Below, in pieces: positions 21,213-32,003 of a DNA stretch of 64,000 nucleotides. Position numbers and translations under genes: made by a program. Each line of letters begins with the position of its first letter. The first letter of the stretch is position 1. The stretch is from the NCBI GenBank assembly GCA_036365455.1, contig JAWQUS010000010.1:22802501-22866500 (forward strand). Reading direction: 5' to 3'. Origin of the DNA: Macrosoma leucophasiata (taxonomy: Eukaryota; Arthropoda; Insecta; Lepidoptera; Hedylidae). The notes beneath the pieces were generated by a model. That model worked only from the letters and a program-made list of their open reading frames with translations, had not been told where the DNA came from and made no database searches.

Positions 21213-21428
21213 GACTGGTGGTAGAACTACAGTAACGGAGCTCGCGGGCGTAGGCACCATCGCATTACCTAATATACTTGCCGATGGATGGAAATGTTCA
21301 GCACTATCGTGTTCCGGCACAGAGGCATAACACCTTAGGCCTCAGGAGTGATGTCTATAGGATGCAGTCATCACTTAACATCATGTGAACTACATGCTTG
21401 TTTGCAACTTCCATCGCATAAAAAAAAA
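21213..21428 (+). mobile_element. Family A repeat with internal deletions
   Basis: It starts 'ctggtggtagaactacagta' and ends in the A tail. It lacks the segment between 'tcgtgttccgg' and 'cacagaggcataacacc' and part of the 'gcatctgcattttgacc' block. Confidence 0.7.
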
Positions 21429-21436
21429 GTTAAATT

Positions 21437-21603
21437 GGCTGCAGCGTCTCGCGATAAGTCTTTTGCCAATACACGTGCCAAACGTGGTGATTATGTCATA
21501 TTCTTCCCAAATGACGACAATAATATGGGTTTCTTTGGTAAGACGTTTGTCCCGCGGACGTGGACGTCTTTCAGCTGGGCTGATGATGATGATGATGATG
21601 ATA
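21437..21603 (+). mobile_element. 3' tail of a truncated non-LTR retroelement with (ATG)n end
   Basis: Related to 15949-16135: 'gcagcgtctcgcgataag', 'gccaaacgtggtgattatg', 'ggacgtctttcagctgggct', then (GAT)n at 21580-21602. Confidence 0.55.
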
Positions 21604-21681
21604 TATTCTGACTCGCTGTCTCCATTATTTTATAGTATCAAGTAGAGAAAGAAAATATTAAAAAGTTATAAATCCAAACTG

Positions 21682-21725
21682 AGTGCTGGGCACGAGTCTC
21701 TCCCCTTTTCGTTCCGTTAGGAGGC
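21682..21725 (-). mobile_element. Family B fragment
   Basis: 'gtgctgggcacgagtctctc' and 'cccctttt' match the 3' part of family B. Only about 44 bases remain. Confidence 0.5.
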
Positions 21726-21758
21726 AGTTTTTAATAATAATAATTACGTAACTACGTA

Positions 21759-22214
21759 CGTAACTTCACGCCCGTAATCCCCCAAGGGGTAGGCAGAGGT
21801 AAATGCATGCATTCAAGCATACATGCAAACACCCACGATTCGCCGGTTACGTTTTTGGCCCATGTAACGGGTGGCGAGCCTGTTGACATCTCCGGGCAGA
21901 TTACCAAACTTCGAGATACTGAAAAATTTCCACAAAATGGAAAAATCCCAATAGGACCATTTTAAGGAGACTTTACACCTACTTTATTATATCTGATAAC
22001 CCCTTACCCGGGAATCGAACCCAGGACCTCAGCGTAGTAGTAGTAGTGCCCTGCTACCTACTATTTAATTTATTACGTGTTTTTGATTATTATTAGTGGT
22101 TATTCACTCTAGGTTAGTTTAAAAAAAAATGACCATGTAAAAGTGCTCTCCAGGAGTCTAATTATATGAAATAAATGAATAAACTGAATAAACCACTAGC
22201 CTACCCAAGCAGTT
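21759..22214 (-). mobile_element. Family C SINE split by a nested insertion
   Basis: Family C sequence runs 21759-22058 and resumes at 22192 'accactagcctacccaagca'. The break falls inside the tRNA-like head, so the internal promoter is destroyed. The inserted piece is listed separately. Confidence 0.75.
22059..22191 (+). mobile_element. Insertion of about 133 bp in the head of a family C SINE
   Basis: The inserted DNA ends 'aaataaatgaataaactgaa', which has two AATAAA-like stretches, so it may be the 3' end of a retroposed transcript or LINE. The interrupted site reads 'gctacc' at the left and 'accact' at the right, so a short ACC duplication is possible. Confidence 0.5.
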
Positions 22215-22662
22215 ACATTATATGACTCTAATATTTTAATATAAATTTGAGTGATTTTTCTGCCTTAAAACCTTTTATAGTTCTCGTAAAAGGTAAAAAT
22301 AAAACAATAGATACCACAACAAAGTTGCGAGTAAAAGTCAGTCAAATACAAAGAAATCTACATTCTAACCAGTTTCAAATGCAATGGAATCGTGACCACA
22401 ATTTCCCTATCAGCTAAATCGTATGTTTACAACCTTCAATACATTTTGTTGGACATTTTAATTTGTTTCGCATAATTAATTGGGATATAACAGTTTGTTA
22501 GCTATCCTCCTGTCTTAATGGAATACAGTATATCAAGTGCTAGTAGGCGTAACTTCGATATCGAGTAGAAAACGCGTGTGAATAATAGTTTCAATTACAT
22601 AAAAGTATTATCGTGAGTATACGAGTAGATTAAGGAGTAAGCGTTATTGGTGATATTAAAAA

Positions 22663-22821
22663 CTAGCCTTTGCCTGCGGCTTCGCGCGCGTGGATTTCGA
22701 AAAGTAGCCTCAAAGTCAGCTTTATCTCTGTACCAAATTTCATTAAAATCGGTTCATTCGTTTGGACGTGAAATGGTAACAGACAGAGTTACTTTCGCAT
22801 TTATAATATTAAAAGTAGGGA
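22663..22821 (-). mobile_element. Short non-autonomous Helitron
   Basis: On the minus strand it begins TC (complement GA at 22820-22821, followed by host T) and ends CTAG (22663-22666, preceded by host A), i.e. inserted between host A and T as Helitrons do. The 3' subterminal GC-rich stem is 'cgcgcgaagccgcaggcaa'. The family has 'acagacagagttactttcgc' near its 5' end; relatives are at 39023 and 58240. Confidence 0.65.
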
Positions 22822-23151
22822 TTTAAATGATATATTTGTTTTCAACATTTCAAACTATTAAAATCAATTCGTTGCTTCGATTGCTTTTCAGCCTATTTCT
22901 CTCCAAATTACGTATAACTCTAACACATCGCGGATACTCCGCCAAAACTCCATACAAACGCTTAATTTGGTCTCTATTACACAGACATCAATCAGTGACG
23001 TACATTTACACGTGCACCAGTGTGCGTAGCACCTAGAGAACACCAAGCGTCACCCATAAGAGGGGAGGAGGTTGGGTCAGGCGGGGAAATCGAGCGGGAG
23101 GTCGAAGTGTCCATTTTATACATAGTATAATTACATGTTCTCTGACTCTGT

Positions 23152-23212
23152 TAAGGGTATTTGGGGAAGGCTTTGTCCAGCAGTGGGTGGTCTTTCGGGT
23201 GGAGTGATGATG
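23152..23212 (+). mobile_element. 3' tail of a truncated non-LTR retroelement
   Basis: 'gaaggctttgtccagcagtg' followed by 'gagtgatgatgat' matches the tail at 1-60. Confidence 0.45.
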
Positions 23213-23215
23213 ATT

Positions 23216-23814
23216 CAAGTTATAAATAGAAAATCTCTTGTAAGGAACCTTGTGAAAGAGCGTTTTTTTTTAAGTCATTAGTATTTTTTTATAAAAACTT
23301 TGAGTACAGACTCTCGCAAAGCATTCGCAATGAGTCTGGCACGAATAAACATCAATTATAATTTGTTTATCAAAGTTACGTTACATACAAGTCCTGGGAC
23401 CACACCATAAAGACGTCAAACATGAACCTTATATTACGCAAGTTTATGCGAATGCGCATACGCAGAATCAAAGTGACACTTTATCAGATTTTATATCGGC
23501 GTTCCTGAATAGAATTACCACTTCTGTCTTATTGCATACTACTATGCTTTGGCTTTATATTGCTTTCCTGTTACTGCTTTTGCATATTTGAGATAGGAAA
23601 TTGAAAATGCTTTTTAGAAAGGATTATGTTATTTATGGTGGGCTTCGTTTAAAGAAACTTGAACCTTATTAGCGTCTATTTCTGTGTCACGTTCCTATGC
23701 ATCGAAAGAGGGACTGACTTTATCCCTGATTGTGTTGAGAATTGGTAGTCAATTCAATATGACAAAATTTGTTTTCAATTACACTGACAATCTTAGAATT
23801 CGATAAATTTGGCG
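23216..23814. other. No recognised feature
   Basis: AT-rich sequence with no supported gene. Confidence 0.4.
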
Positions 23815-24112
23815 TGTAGTGGCCTGCTACCACTAGGCAATTGCCTCGGTAGTCTAGTGGTAGCCGGCCACTACTACTACGCTGAGGTCCTGGGTTTGAT
23901 TCCCGGGTCGTGGGACCCGGATAAAGGACTAAACGCCATTATCAGAGATAATGGCGTTTAGTCCTTTATCTCTGGTTCTATTGGTACTTTTCCATTTTCT
24001 GGAAATTTCCCAGTACCTCGAAGTTTGGTCATGTGCCCGGAGATGTCAACAGGATCACCACCTGTTACATGGGCCAAAACGTAACCGGCGAATCATGGGT
24101 GTTTGCATGTAT
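23815..24112 (+). mobile_element. Family C SINE carrying two snap-back duplications
   Basis: The tRNA head starts at about 23841 ('ttgcctcggtagtctagtgg'). Its B box reads 'gggtttgattcccgggt' (one change). Immediately upstream, 23815-23839 is an inverted copy of the head. At 23920-23943 and 23947-23970 there is a perfect 24-bp inverted repeat with a 3-nt loop, absent from other copies. The 3' end is truncated after 'gggtgtttgcatgta'. Confidence 0.8.
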
Positions 24113-24216
24113 AATTATTACTCCAGGATTGAGTTAAGAACATCAATACTAAAACAAAAAGGCCACTTAATACTAATACTATCTATTGAAGATACTTTTA
24201 ATGAATTAAAAATAAT

Positions 24217-24292
24217 GCTCGTCATCATTTTAGCCGGCACACGGCCACAGCTGAACAAAAGCTTCTCCAAAAGATGCCATCATTTTTATCAT
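24217..24292 (-). mobile_element. 3' tail of a truncated non-LTR retroelement
   Basis: On the minus strand it reads 'gcttttgttcagctgtggcc' preceded by 'catcttttggagaa'. Ends in TGATGA-type sequence. Confidence 0.4.
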
Positions 24293-24324
24293 AATAATAA
24301 AATATAGTGATCAGCTTATCTATT

Positions 24325-24462
24325 ACATTTATGGACATTTCTGGGTACATTGCCGAACTTCGAGAGCGGCACTGTGAACACACAAAAATTGGAAAACATT
24401 TATATGAATTATTTACTTACCTCCGACACGCGGATCACACCCAAGACCTCAGCGTAGCAATG
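24325..24462 (-). mobile_element. Strongly decayed family C copy
   Basis: 'tctgggtacattgccgaact' and 'acgcggatcacacccaagac' align with 'tccgggcacattgccaaact' and 'acccgggaatcgaacccagg' of family C. Many substitutions and gaps indicate an old insertion. Confidence 0.5.
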
Positions 24463-24589
24463 TACAAACTCTTCAAAAAATTAAGTATTTCAAATCTCCA
24501 CCCCCACTTCGAGCTCTATTTTAAATAAAATATCATAATATTACAATCAACTGTAACAAAAACTTAAAAAAATAGCACTGTTAGCTAAG

Positions 24590-24760
24590 CTTAAGCTTAA
24601 AATAAACCCTATGAATGGCACATCGCTGCAATCAAGTCTTCAAATAGTATTGTTGCCGCCATTTCCTATTGAATATTACATGATATCGTTCCTCGGCGTC
24701 ATTATGGGAACAAACGGCGGACATGAGACCATTCTCACGGAATTTTGTGTTCTCAATATT
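24590..24760 (+). repeat. Copy 1 of an unnamed diverged repeat
   Basis: It aligns by eye with 26290-26450: 'aaaataaaccctatgaatgg' against 'aaaataaaacctataaacgg', 'ctattgaatattacatg' against 'ctactgaatattacatg', then 'ctcacggaattttgtg' against 'ttcacacggaattctgta'. A 93-codon open frame (24611-24892) covers this copy but not the other, so coding function is not supported. Confidence 0.5.
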
Positions 24761-25489
24761 GAAGAAGATTTAAAAGTAATAGTTATAGTAAGGGAAGCCC
24801 ACGAATTGTTTTTTGCAGTAACTCGAGCGCATCAAATAAAGATGTTGTTATGGGGGAAACTATATACCCTGTTGAGTATTTCCACTGAATAAAATGTGTA
24901 AAATAATGTGTAAATGCGGTGTTCAAAAATTTCAAAACTCATGAAGTTATCTCTCTTGCAAATCGTTCCATTTAACAGCTCCAGCTATACAGCTAAAGTA
25001 TCTATTTAACACGCTTGAGTACTTTTTCACCTCTTTTGAAAAGGTCAAGGCATCCATGTGACGTATCAAGGATGCGTCAGACATTTTGCCACAAGAGGAT
25101 GTTAAGTTTATCCAAAAGATCCGGCCACTTTAATTTCTGTCGATTTGGATGAATGGTTACCACATGACGACTGTTTGAAATCGTAAGGGCAGTTTCTTTA
25201 AAGGGGCCCCTTAAATACAGATTTGGTGAAGAAACTGTTGAGGGGACGAGGTATCCCCGATTTTTTTAAAAATTCCCTTTTGGGCTACTACTACTCTATG
25301 GCTATATGTATTTCCATAATGAACGTAAAAATGCTCAGCTTTTTACAATATGACATCCGTAGCTAGCAATTCGTGGAAATCACCTTTGTTACGGACGTAG
25401 ATTAAGCCGAAAAGGTTAGGAAGGCCTTGGGTTATACGGTCGCTTGTAAATCTGCGAGTGCAAGTTTCCCTTATGCTGTACATCTTAAC

Positions 25490-25652
25490 GTACAACGTAC
25501 TTTATTCCTCGAAGGTCTAGGCAGACCATGCATTCAAACATACACTAAACACAAAAGTCGCTTGTTACGTTTAGGCTCATGTAACAACGTGGCGAACCTA
25601 TTAAGCACATTATCAAACTCCGAGGGCGGCACGAGGGAAACTTCCTGATAAC
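25490..25652 (-). mobile_element. Strongly decayed family C copy
   Basis: 'cctcgaaggtctaggcagac', 'gtcgcttgttacgtttaggc' and 'gtggcgaacctattaagcac' match the 3' two-thirds of family C with many changes. The tRNA-like head is gone. Confidence 0.55.
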
Positions 25653-26098
25653 TTTGACGGTAGATACGATAAGATAAAATAAATATTTATTTATTTTCTC
25701 CACTATGTTTTTTTAAAATTAATCATAATTATAGTTAGTACAGGACATGAAGCTTATTTAAAAAAATATATATTATTTTTTTATTTTTTTTACATTTAAC
25801 TCTGGGTATTGTAAAGACAAGAGCGCTCAAACTAGGTAAACCATGTGCTATGAGTCTCCTGGTCTCCGCCTCAGGATTTTGTCCACTTAATTACTTGTAC
25901 AATTTTAGTTAAAGCTCATTAGAGTAATAAAATGAATTAGATATTATAATTTTGCATAGTACTTATTATCACCACATTAGGTACCCACGAGGTTAAGCGG
26001 CAAATTCCCTCATAGTACCTATACACATATAGAAAACATGTGGGATTATCTCAAAGTATGTGAGTGTGTGTGTATTTGTGTGTATGTGTGTGAAGATA
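25653..26098. other. No recognised feature
   Basis: AT-rich. A (TG)n-rich tract lies at 26061-26091. Confidence 0.4.
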
Positions 26099-26230
26099 GA
26101 TTAGGTAATGCGGTGGTGCCTACACCATCTAGCTCCGACACTAGAACTCTATGAACAGTGAACAGCTCCAAACGTATAAATAAGGTAATGTGGTGAAACC
26201 TACGCGCTCAATATCTTATACTGAAACTCT
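26099..26230 (-). mobile_element. Two tandem fragments of family A
   Basis: 26099-26150 ('ttaggtaatgcggtggtgcc' to 'ctagaactct') and 26180-26230 ('aaggtaatgtggtgaaacct' to 'ctgaaactct') both match the 5' end of family A in reverse. They are separated by 29 bases and may be a local duplication. Confidence 0.5.
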
Positions 26231-26289
26231 TAAACTCTTATTCCGGATAGAAACTTGTAACAATGTATTGTGCTATAAACAACTTGTGA

Positions 26290-26450
26290 AAACTTAAAAT
26301 AAAACCTATAAACGGCACTTTGTAGCAATCGCTATCGATCGTGGTTTGCTACTGAATATTACATGGCCCAGTTCTGCGGTGTCGTTATAGGCTGAAGTGA
26401 ACCAGACGATTCACACGGAATTCTGTAACTTTAATATGGTAAGCTGTGGC
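26290..26450 (+). repeat. Copy 2 of an unnamed diverged repeat
   Basis: Partner of 24590-24760 in the same orientation, 1.7 kb away. Frames here contain stops. See the copy 1 entry for the alignment. Confidence 0.5.
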
Positions 26451-26955
26451 CTATGAATATTGTTAGGGATCACATCATGATTTCAGACGAGAAAGATTCA
26501 TTGCTGGAACATAGACATAAAAGTAAGACTCGCAAAGTAACTTGCAATCTCAACATAAACATATGCAGCTTTTGAAGCATAATAAAATTGATTTTAACAT
26601 TGACTTTATAGAGTTCAGAACAATACCTAATGAACTTCATTACCCTTAGGAGAGTGAAACGTTGAACCTACAACTAATGAGTGGTGAATGATGCTCCATG
26701 CATATAATGCAGCATAGGTATACACCTATTCTTTAATTTATAGTTAACATAAAATACTTGTACAAAAATAATTCCAGTATGTGCAAGAAAATCAACATTT
26801 TACAAATATTTATATTAATTATTCAGAAGCGAAGTGCTTATTATTTAAAATATATTCTGTTATAACACGACTGGAATAATATGTGAATGTTTATTGCAAA
26901 CACTGGTTTAAGTCGCGTTGTAGTCGGTGACTACATAAGATATGAGAATCTCGTG

Positions 26956-27001
26956 TTTTTTATATCATGAAGTGGAAAACAAGCATACAGTTTACATTGA
27001 T
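26956..27001 (-). mobile_element. Family A 3'-end fragment
   Basis: 'gaagtggaaaacaagcatac' and 'agtttacattgata' are the complement of the family A end. The rest is lost. Confidence 0.45.
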
Positions 27002-27260
27002 AGTACCCGAAAGTATTTCTAAAGCCTTTAAACATTTACATGAATTCAGAGATTTAAATTTAATTTAGATTTAGATTTAAATTTTCAGAGAATTAAATGT
27101 AAATTGCATTGCTTCTCCTGAGGCTTATAGAAAGACACGCCCACAACACTACCTAGATGCCCTGCCTAGAGAGGCCCTCCAGCCGATATGTCTCCCATCA
27201 AACATACGTTTTCTGAACAATGACTGACAACATGGCGGGATATTCGCAATAGAATATCAT

Positions 27261-28290
27261 CTCGAGAGCTCAGTAAACGTCTATAGACGCCATTTCTGAA
27301 GGTGTTTGTTTATTATTGTTTACTTCAGCTTGCATGCCTTTGTGAATCTCTTGTTTCAAATGTGCCGTTACAGTGTTTGAAACTAAATTTAATTTAGTAT
27401 TTATTTTAGCAGGATATTTGTAAATAAATTTAATGGTATCTCGAGAGCTCGGTAAAGGTCTATAGACGCCATCCCTGAAGGTGTTTGTTTATTATGGTTT
27501 ATTTCAGCTTGCATGCCTTTGTAAATCACTTGTTTCCGATGTGCCGTTACAGTGTTTGAAACTAAATTTAATTTAGTATTTATTTTAGCAGGATATTTGC
27601 AAATTAATATAATAGTATCTCGAGAGCTCAGTTAACGTCTATAGACGCCATCCCTGAAGGTGTTTGTTTATTATGGTTTATTTCAGCTTGCATGCCTTTG
27701 TGAATCACTTGTTTCCAATGTGCCGTTACAGTGTTTGAAACTAAATTTAATTTAGTATTTATTTTAGCAGGATATTTGCAAATTAATATAATAGTATCTC
27801 TAGAGCTCAGTTAACGTCTATAGACGCCATCCCTGAAGGTGTTTGTTTATTATGGTTTATTTCAGCTTGCATGCCTTTGTAAATCACTTGTTTCCAATGT
27901 GCCGTTACAGTGTTTGAAACTAAATTTAATTTAGTATTTATTTTAGCAGGATATTTGCAAATTAATATAATAGTATCTCGAGAGCTCAGTTAACGTCTAT
28001 AGACGCCATCCCTGAAGGTGTTTGTTTATTATGGTTTATTTCAGCTTGCATGCCTTTGTGAATCACTTGTTTCCTATGTGACGTTACAGTGTTTGAAACT
28101 AAATTTAATTTAGTATTTATTTTAGCAGGATATTCGCAAATATATAATAGCATATCAGTAAACGTCTATAACCGTCAGCCCTGAAGGTGCTTGTTTATGA
28201 TTGTTTACTTCAGCTCACATGCCTTCGTATATGTTTTGTTACTGAGGTGTCGTTACAGTGTTTGAAACGAAATTTAATTTATTAGTCTAG
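27261..28290 (+). repeat. Tandem array with a 179-bp unit
   Basis: The landmark CTC(G/T)AGAGCTC starts at 27261, 27440, 27619, 27798 and 27977, exactly 179 bp apart each time. Each unit also has the palindrome GTCTATAGAC, 'cttgcatgcctttgt' and 'gtttgaaactaaatttaatt'. Units 2-5 are nearly identical; unit 1 and a shortened sixth copy (about 28150-28290) are diverged, as expected for array edges homogenised from the middle. No open frame spans the units. Confidence 0.9.
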
Positions 28291-28776
28291 CTATCTTCAT
28301 AGCTGTTTATAATATTTCGTTAGTCAACCGTGTCGTTCCCATTTCGTTCTTATAACGATGATTCTTGATACAATTTGAAAAATATTCTTATCCCTGTGGG
28401 AAACAATCAATATGGTTTTGAATTTGAACGACAGATATTTTTATATGCACTTTCAACACATGCGTACAGTGCAGTTTTATATAAATTAATTACAGCATAG
28501 AAACAGACTTGTGATCAGGCATTTTTCATGTAGACGGAACGTTTCGAGACGGCACTCGTCTATGCTCTAAGCCTATTTGAAACAGCGATATATTTATAAG
28601 CTACAAATTATTATATTTCATTCATGTAATCTGCAACTAACTGAAAAGTTAAGACAAGTCTTAGTATTCTCATCTTTTTTACAATAAAAAGCTTAGACAG
28701 TAATGTGGTATTTATCAGTCGACATCATATCATCTACTGAGGTATTAATTTTCTTATAAATAATGCTACTTGTTCG

Positions 28777-28905
28777 TCGCCCATCAAACTTGCATTTCCC
28801 GAACAGAGATATTGGCATAATATAGAATAGCGTCTCGAGCGCTCGGCAAACGTCTATAGACGCCGCGCCTATCTTGGAGATGTTTGTTTGTTATAGTCTA
28901 TTTTA
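28777..28905 (+). repeat. Diverged outlying unit related to the 179-bp array
   Basis: 'cgcccatcaaacttgcattt' and 'gtctcgagcgctcggcaaac' plus 'gtctatagacgcc' match the sequence 27184-27315 at the left edge of the array, including flank not present in every unit. Another scrap, 'gatgtttgtttgttattgtc' to 'gcatgcatttgtgcatatca', lies at 29157-29212. The array therefore probably arose inside a longer repeated element. Confidence 0.6.
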
Positions 28906-29291
28906 GTATTGGAATACTTTTAGTTAGTTTTAAGTTAATCAAGTGACAAAGAAATCAATAAGAAGTCGGCAAATGCCATCAGACGAATGCAACGGTATTC
29001 GTCTTTAAATATGCTTAAAATGTTGATTGATTAGTCCAAAAAAACTAATTTTGAGGCTAAAGAAATATTGTTTGATCGGTTTATTTCTCTAATATTTTTT
29101 ATTTTAATTTGAACAACAATATAAAACAATTGTGTATCGTTTACATGAAACTTTGAGATGTTTGTTTGTTATTGTCTATTTTAGCTTGCATGCATTTGTG
29201 CATATCACTTATCTAATGTACCGTATTAGTATTTCGCAGTACTTTGTTTTGTACATTTACTTTATAACTCATAGGAAATTCAATATTATAC

Positions 29292-29575
29292 TTTTTTTAT
29301 GTTACAAAGGTGGCAAACAAGCAGACAGTTCACATTGATGTTAAGTGATGACTGCAGCCTATAGACATCTACACAAAATCCAGAGATAAAAAGGCAGATG
29401 CGTTGCCACCCTTGAGACCTTAGGTGTTCTGTCTCTGTGATAGTCATTACAGGGCCATACATTACCATCTAACCGGAACACGATAGTGATGAACACTACC
29501 ATTTAGCGGCAGATAAATTAGGTAATGCGGTGGTGCCTACGCCCTCGAGCTCCTACACTGGAACTCTACCACCTA
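29292..29575 (-). mobile_element. Family A repeat, second subfamily, full length
   Basis: It runs from the T-rich tail complement to 'ggaactctaccacct', with 'tctctgtgatagtcattaca' marking the second subfamily. Confidence 0.75.
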
Positions 29576-31199
29576 CCTTACATTGCTATTTAGAAAATTA
29601 TACGTCTTATTTTCCATTGAAAAGCCCAAAGACTCAACTTTATTCATCAACCGATACAAAATGTATACTAGGTGTAAAAAGATCAATACACGCATTTGGC
29701 ATGGCCGATGAATACACAAAACGAAATACTCAATAACTCCCGAAATTCGTCTACAATTATAACGAAGTTCGAACTGAGTAAACAGAAGCGTCAACAAGAA
29801 AATTATCTTAGATTTTTCGGCTTCTCCTTTATTGTTTATCAATTTAACTTTAGAGATATTTGGAATCGACGGGCCGCGAAATTGCTTTCAGCTCCCAGTG
29901 AGTAACTTTTAAATACTTGTTTCAAATTATATTTGCCTAATTCTTTGTTCTTTGTTTCGTTTTGTTTATTTGTAATTGTTTCTGTGAAATTTATCGATTA
30001 TTGTTTTATCTGTATTTATCTTGAAATATAAAAAAAGTAAAGAATATGATTATTGAATTTTCATATGCGTATTGATGATGATACAAATAATTAAAAAAAA
30101 AATTAAAAAAAATTATTTGTCACCAATACATATTAGTAGGTACTTACAGTTTAGTAGGTTTTAAGTAGTAGGATGTAAAAAAAAAAACAAAAAACAGTTC
30201 ACTGTGGTGATTACTAGCATCTAAACTAGGCCGAGCTTGTATCTCAGATGCTAGTTCCTTCCTGTGATACATAATCTTTGATACATGTCTGATATTGTCA
30301 ACATTTTATTAATTATTTTTGTGACCTGATTATATTTCTTCCCAATTACTTATTCGTTGCCTACAAGATTCTCGGTGATCGGAATAATAAATCAAATAAA
30401 TCCTGTTATTTCAACACCCTCTAGATTAAGGTTCCCACCGCGAAAGGTCCAGATATTTTGGCAAAATATTAACCCTGATAAATATTCTGTCGGCGTTTCA
30501 ATTCCGTCTTAATCTTCAAAAGGATTGTTTACTGTAAACATTCAGATTCAAAGTTAACTGGGAGGATCTGGTGGATTCGCCGTTGGGTCATTTACAATTC
30601 TAATTAATCCACGGAGTGTAAGAGAGCATTCGTTATAGATTTCAATTGGAGATAGGATGTATTAGAAAATGTCTGATCATAAAATAAATATGATAAGTGT
30701 TTTTTTGGGTATTTTCTCATTTATTTTTTTACGTTTGTTTTTTATAAGTAATTATCAGAAGCTATAATATATTCAAAGTTGATTAAATTATACAAACTTT
30801 ATAATCGACGCAATAATTCACAGGGCAGAGCAGCTGGTGACACCACTCATTTGAGTATTCGAGTTAATGCGGTTGGACTGAACATCGGGTTTCTTATCTC
30901 TAGTTGGCCTCCATTGATCGATCAGAGTAGGGCTCTAGAGAGAAAACGCTTGCAGAAATCAACATATTATCCCAGTTTCCCTAAGAACTTTATTCTCGGG
31001 GGTCAAGGTGACTAACTATTCGGTTTTACCATCACGAGAAAATGATGCTCTAATTCAAATGGCTTCGTTATTGTACAAAACTGATATTACGCATCTCAAC
31101 ACCCGTAGCCACTCACGCCAATTTTGACCAAAGTTGATCAGTAGATTGGTTATTTAGAGGATTACCTAGGAGAGGCAAATCACCACCTAGCTAACTTAC
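29576..31199. other. No recognised feature
   Basis: AT-rich. Open frames at 29530-29905 overlap on both strands without composition or splice support. An A-rich inverted pair 'caaataatt' / 'aattatttg' flanks poly(A) tracts at 30084-30119. Confidence 0.4.
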
Positions 31200-31333
31200 G
31201 GCCAAATACTCAAACGTCACTCAAATCTAAGTGGGACTTAAAAGTCTTGTGTCTTTATAAAACACCTTCAAACGATAGAGATAGCGCACATTTGAGCGTT
31301 GCTTAAAATTGAGTGACGTTTGAGTATTTGGCC
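31200..31333. mobile_element. MITE with perfect 25-bp terminal inverted repeats
   Basis: 31200-31224, beginning GGCCAAATACTCAAACG, is the exact reverse complement of 31309-31333. One base beyond each end lies TTA (31195-31197 on the left, 31335-31337 on the right). GGCC-type ends with TTA/TAA target duplication suggest PIF/Harbinger-type (Tourist-like) mobilisation. No coding capacity. Confidence 0.75.
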
Positions 31334-31443
31334 ATTAGTATTCAATGATTTGGGATGTTGAAGGTGCTTACACCTTCACATTCCTTAGCATGTGCCGTAT
31401 CTTACTCCATAGTCCAGCCATCTAGTCCTCCTATTTCAATCAC

Positions 31444-31632
31444 TTTTTTTTTTTTTTTTATGTAATAAAAGTGGCAAACAAGCATGTAGTTCACATTGAT
31501 GTTAAGTGATGACTGCAGCCTATAGACACCCACACAATGACCAGAGGTCAAAATGCAAATGCGCTGCCACTCCTGAGGCATTAGGTGTTATGCCTCTGTG
31601 CCGGAAATTACAGAGCCGTACATTACCACCTT
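31444..31632 (-). mobile_element. Family A repeat, 5' half replaced
   Basis: It starts in a 15-base T tract and ends at 'gccgtacattaccacct'. The following 'tttccttttgttccgcgg' is not family A, so the copy is truncated or interrupted here. Confidence 0.7.
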
Positions 31633-31850
31633 TTCCTTTTGTTCCGCGGAACCTGGCTGATCCTGTATTTATTACTGATACAGTTACAGAGTGGATTAAA
31701 GTTCTCGAAATGCCTCTAGATATTGAGCCCATATCTCCGTGCAAGACTAGCAAAGGTCTGGATCTTAATATCCGGACACTCTATGCTGACGAGAGATTTT
31801 TAATCTGGAATCACATAAACTGGAGTAACAATATGAAAAAAAAACAATCA
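31633..31850 (+). other. Coding-like segment of unknown origin
   Basis: In the frame running to a stop at 31869-31871 the DNA encodes about 65 residues after the family A border, including PRNLADPVFITDTVTEWI and TLYADERFLIWNHINW. The composition is protein-like (balanced charge, aromatic residues, no low complexity), unlike the repeat upstream. It is followed by a 9-base A run at 31836-31845. I do not recognise the family. It could be an exon fragment, a retroposed piece of an mRNA, or part of a transposon protein. Confidence 0.35.
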
Positions 31851-31891
31851 CGCATGATTGAACAGCCCTAGTTTATGTGATTCCAGTTTAG

Positions 31892-32003
31892 GGCCACACA
31901 TAACTGCGAATTGGCATCGCATCACAAATATCTGCGAGCTCGCACGAATGCATCACCTACGATTCGGTGTCGCATCGCATCGCATCGCAGTTTTGTGTGG
32001 CCT
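31892..32003. mobile_element. 112-bp MITE with GGCCACACA ends
   Basis: The left end GGCCACACATAACTGCGA pairs with the right end, whose complement is GGCCACACAAAACTGCGA (one mismatch in 18). TTTAG flanks it on both sides (31887-31891 and 32004-32008), a probable 5-bp or longer target duplication. Inside, (CGCAT)n expands next to the right end. Confidence 0.65.

Noticed and set aside
27261..28290. CRISPR array
   Set aside because: The repeat unit is 179 bp with no unique spacers, and the context is eukaryotic; this is a tandem satellite.
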